From Anaerolineaceae bacterium UBA5838 (lineage in GTDB: Bacteria > Chloroflexota > Anaerolineae > Anaerolineales > Anaerolineaceae), in assembly GCA_002432795.1 (NCBI GenBank), contig DJGU01000137.1:1-6191 (forward strand): a stretch of 6,191 nucleotides of DNA, written 5' to 3'. Every line of letters begins with the position of its first letter. The stretch's first letter is position 1. The position numbers and the translations under genes were made by a program. Of this stretch, positions 5,686-6,191 are shown in pieces. Under the pieces are notes generated by a model. That model ran no database searches and had not been told where the DNA came from. It saw only the letters and a list, made by a program, of their open reading frames with translations.

Positions 5686-5718
5686 CGGATGGGTCTTGGT
5701 CCATCCGCTGTGTTTTTT
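5686..5718 (+). terminator. Terminator-like hairpin followed by T6
   Basis: CGGATGG (5686-5692) pairs with CCATCCG (5701-5707) over an 8-nt loop. Six Ts follow at 5713-5718 after a CTGTG spacer. The spacer weakens the case, and no plus-strand gene ends upstream, so it may instead block antisense read-in or be fortuitous. Confidence 0.3.
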
Positions 5719-5724
5719 AGTCGC

Positions 5725-5768
5725 AATCGGGTTCAATAGCTGATATTCTTTGGGACGATAACCCGATT
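5725..5768. repeat. Inverted repeat with 9-bp arms and a 26-nt loop
   Basis: AATCGGGTT (5725-5733) is the exact reverse complement of AACCCGATT (5760-5768). The loop length is close to that of the long-loop elements at 397-447 and 512-565, but the arm sequence is unrelated. No GTAG foot adjoins it. Confidence 0.45.
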
Positions 5769-5798
5769 TGTGGGCAATTTGTCGTAGGGAACGGCCTT

Positions 5799-5812
5799 AC
5801 TGTCAGGACAGT
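5799..5812. repeat. 14-bp dyad ACTGTC-AG-GACAGT
   Basis: Two perfect 6-bp half-sites are separated by AG. The dyad lies immediately before the tandem GTTTACA motif, so it may be part of a mobile-element end. An operator role is possible, but no adjacent gene start supports it. Confidence 0.4.
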
Positions 5813-5851
5813 GATTGTTTACATTTTGTTTGAGGAGATGGTTTACACTTT
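5813..5851 (-). mobile_element. Possible insertion-sequence end remnant (tandem motif)
   Basis: GATTGTTTACATTTT (5813-5827) and GATGGTTTACACTTT (5837-5851) match at 13 of 15 positions in direct orientation, 24 bp apart. On the minus strand they read as two TGTAAAC-CATC-type motifs. Tandem transposase-binding repeats of this kind occur at the ends of IS21-family and some other insertion sequences. No transposase fragment is present, so this is at best a remnant. Confidence 0.3.
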
Positions 5852-5865
5852 TTCAACGACCCGGC

Positions 5866-5889
5866 GTAGGGTCGATGCCTGCATCGACC
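5866..5889 (+). repeat. REP-like GTAG-foot hairpin
   Basis: GTAG (5866-5869) is followed at once by GGTCGATGC (5870-5878), two bases CT and the perfect complement GCATCGACC (5881-5889). In practice this is an 8-bp stem with a CCTG tetraloop. It is the most compact hairpin in the window, with a stem sequence not shared with the other elements. Confidence 0.65.
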
Positions 5890-5894
5890 TTAAA

Positions 5895-5975
5895 GGCCTC
5901 CCTGTGGAATCGATACCTGTGCCGCCATCATCACACGAGTAACGGACATACCCAACCTCGCGGGCACAGGAGGCC
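5895..5975. repeat. Pair of overlapping inverted repeats
   Basis: GGCCTCCCTGTG (5895-5906) pairs with CACAGGAGGCC (5965-5975) with one bulged C. CCTGTGCC (5916-5923) pairs with GGCACAGG (5963-5970), extendable by GC pairs across one bulge. The arms overlap, so the two pairings are mutually exclusive. Confidence 0.4.
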
Positions 5976-5991
5976 GTTCCGCGCGGAACTT

Positions 5992-6052
5992 GTAGGGTGG
6001 GTTGGCGTCATGAGTTTTTAGAGCAACAAGAGCCGTATGTAGCCAACCCACC
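5992..6052 (+). repeat. GTAG-foot hairpin with 11-bp stem and long loop
   Basis: GTAG (5992-5995) precedes GGTGGGTTGGC (5996-6006), an exact complement of GCCAACCCACC (6042-6052). The 35-nt interior has only weak further pairing, for example CAT at 6009-6011 with ATG at 6037-6039. GTAGGGTGGGTT...AACCCACC repeats are common in many bacterial genomes. It abuts the perfect 14-bp palindrome GTTCCGCGCGGAAC at 5976-5989. Confidence 0.65.
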
Positions 6053-6191
6053 AGAGATAATTCTGCTGACACGAGATGAAGGCTAGGTCGCCGCGCTTCG
6101 TTTACGATGACATTGAAACACCCCAATAATGGATTGAACCATTTCCGCTGCAATTCTTAAGCAGGGCGCATACCCAACGGGCTCGATGTGC

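Larger units (their letters stand above)
5784..5980 (+). repeat. Possibly split GTAG-foot element
   Basis: GTAG (5784-5787) is directly followed by GGAACGGCC (5788-5796). The exact complementary arm GGCCGTTCC lies 175 bp away at 5972-5980. Joined together the two halves would make a compact hairpin like the others here. The intervening DNA contains the 14-bp palindrome-like ACTGTCAGGACAGT, a tandem GTTTACA motif and another GTAG hairpin. I found no clear target-site duplication, so an insertion is only inferred. Confidence 0.35.
5542..6191. other. Repeat-rich region without a supportable gene
   Basis: Upstream of the LysM operon to the right edge, no frame on either strand has recognisable protein features. 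The stretch holds at least six inverted repeats, a tandem GTTTACA motif pair that resembles an IS end, and three GTAG-foot elements. From 6053 to 6191 I see nothing I can name. The sequence near 6084-6117 loosely resembles dispersed repeats of the form GATTGCTTCG...GCAATGACA found in many bacteria. Confidence 0.65.

Noticed and set aside
5515..5736. Minus-strand 73-residue frame ahead of the LysM gene
   Set aside because: It crosses the LysM promoter and the nested hairpins, and its composition (many Ser, Pro, His) looks non-coding.
5727..5745. GGTTCAATAGC as a tRNA T-arm
   Set aside because: The T-stem does not close and no acceptor, D or anticodon arms are present.
5890..6153. Minus-strand 87-residue frame in the right flank
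   Set aside because: It translates straight through three inverted repeats; such frames commonly arise from repeats and match no family I know.
6084..6190. Minus-strand open frame of 35 codons entering from the right edge (includes HIEPVGYAP)
   Set aside because: It is too short and has no recognisable motif, so a gene 3' end cannot be claimed.

Overview
The window looks like chromosomal DNA from a member of the Chloroflexota, most likely class Anaerolineae. This is an inference from style, not from a marker gene. Three of the six complete proteins are secreted or membrane-anchored and carry Pro/Thr-rich linkers of the TPTPTP type, and one has a C-terminal extracytoplasmic domain of a kind I associate with that class. 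No start codon here has a convincing Shine-Dalgarno sequence.

Layout. Positions 1-79 hold the 5' end of a probable minus-strand gene that runs off the left edge. Positions 80-720 have no gene but are full of hairpin-forming repeats. A two-gene plus-strand operon follows (721-2399): a lipoprotein of the SurA/parvulin peptidyl-prolyl isomerase type, then a membrane-anchored protein with an extracytoplasmic domain, joined by a GTGA stop/start overlap. Facing it, with a 10-bp tail-to-tail overlap, is a tight four-gene minus-strand operon (5528 down to 2390): a LysM membrane protein, a YfcE/MJ0936-type metallophosphoesterase, a TrmH/SpoU RNA 2'-O-methyltransferase and a DUF711 (UPF0210, PFL-like) protein, with gaps of 10, 7 and 2 bp. 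Positions 5542-6191 again have no gene I can support and are rich in inverted repeats.

Two signals go beyond ordinary annotation. First, the head genes of both operons, and trmH inside the second, have a perfect TATAAT 6-7 nt before the ATG. That places the predicted transcription start at the ATG itself, so these genes are probably read as leaderless mRNAs. Second, both gene-poor flanks contain hairpins of at least six unrelated stem sequences that share the tetranucleotide GTAG at the 5' foot of the stem (seven occurrences). That is the architecture of REP elements mobilised by RAYT (TnpA-REP, Y1 HUH) transposases. No RAYT gene is in the window.

Functionally the genes are a housekeeping mix: envelope protein folding, cell-wall binding, phosphoester hydrolysis and RNA modification. 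I see no defence, biosynthetic or phage module. The unusual content is in the repeats and the promoters.
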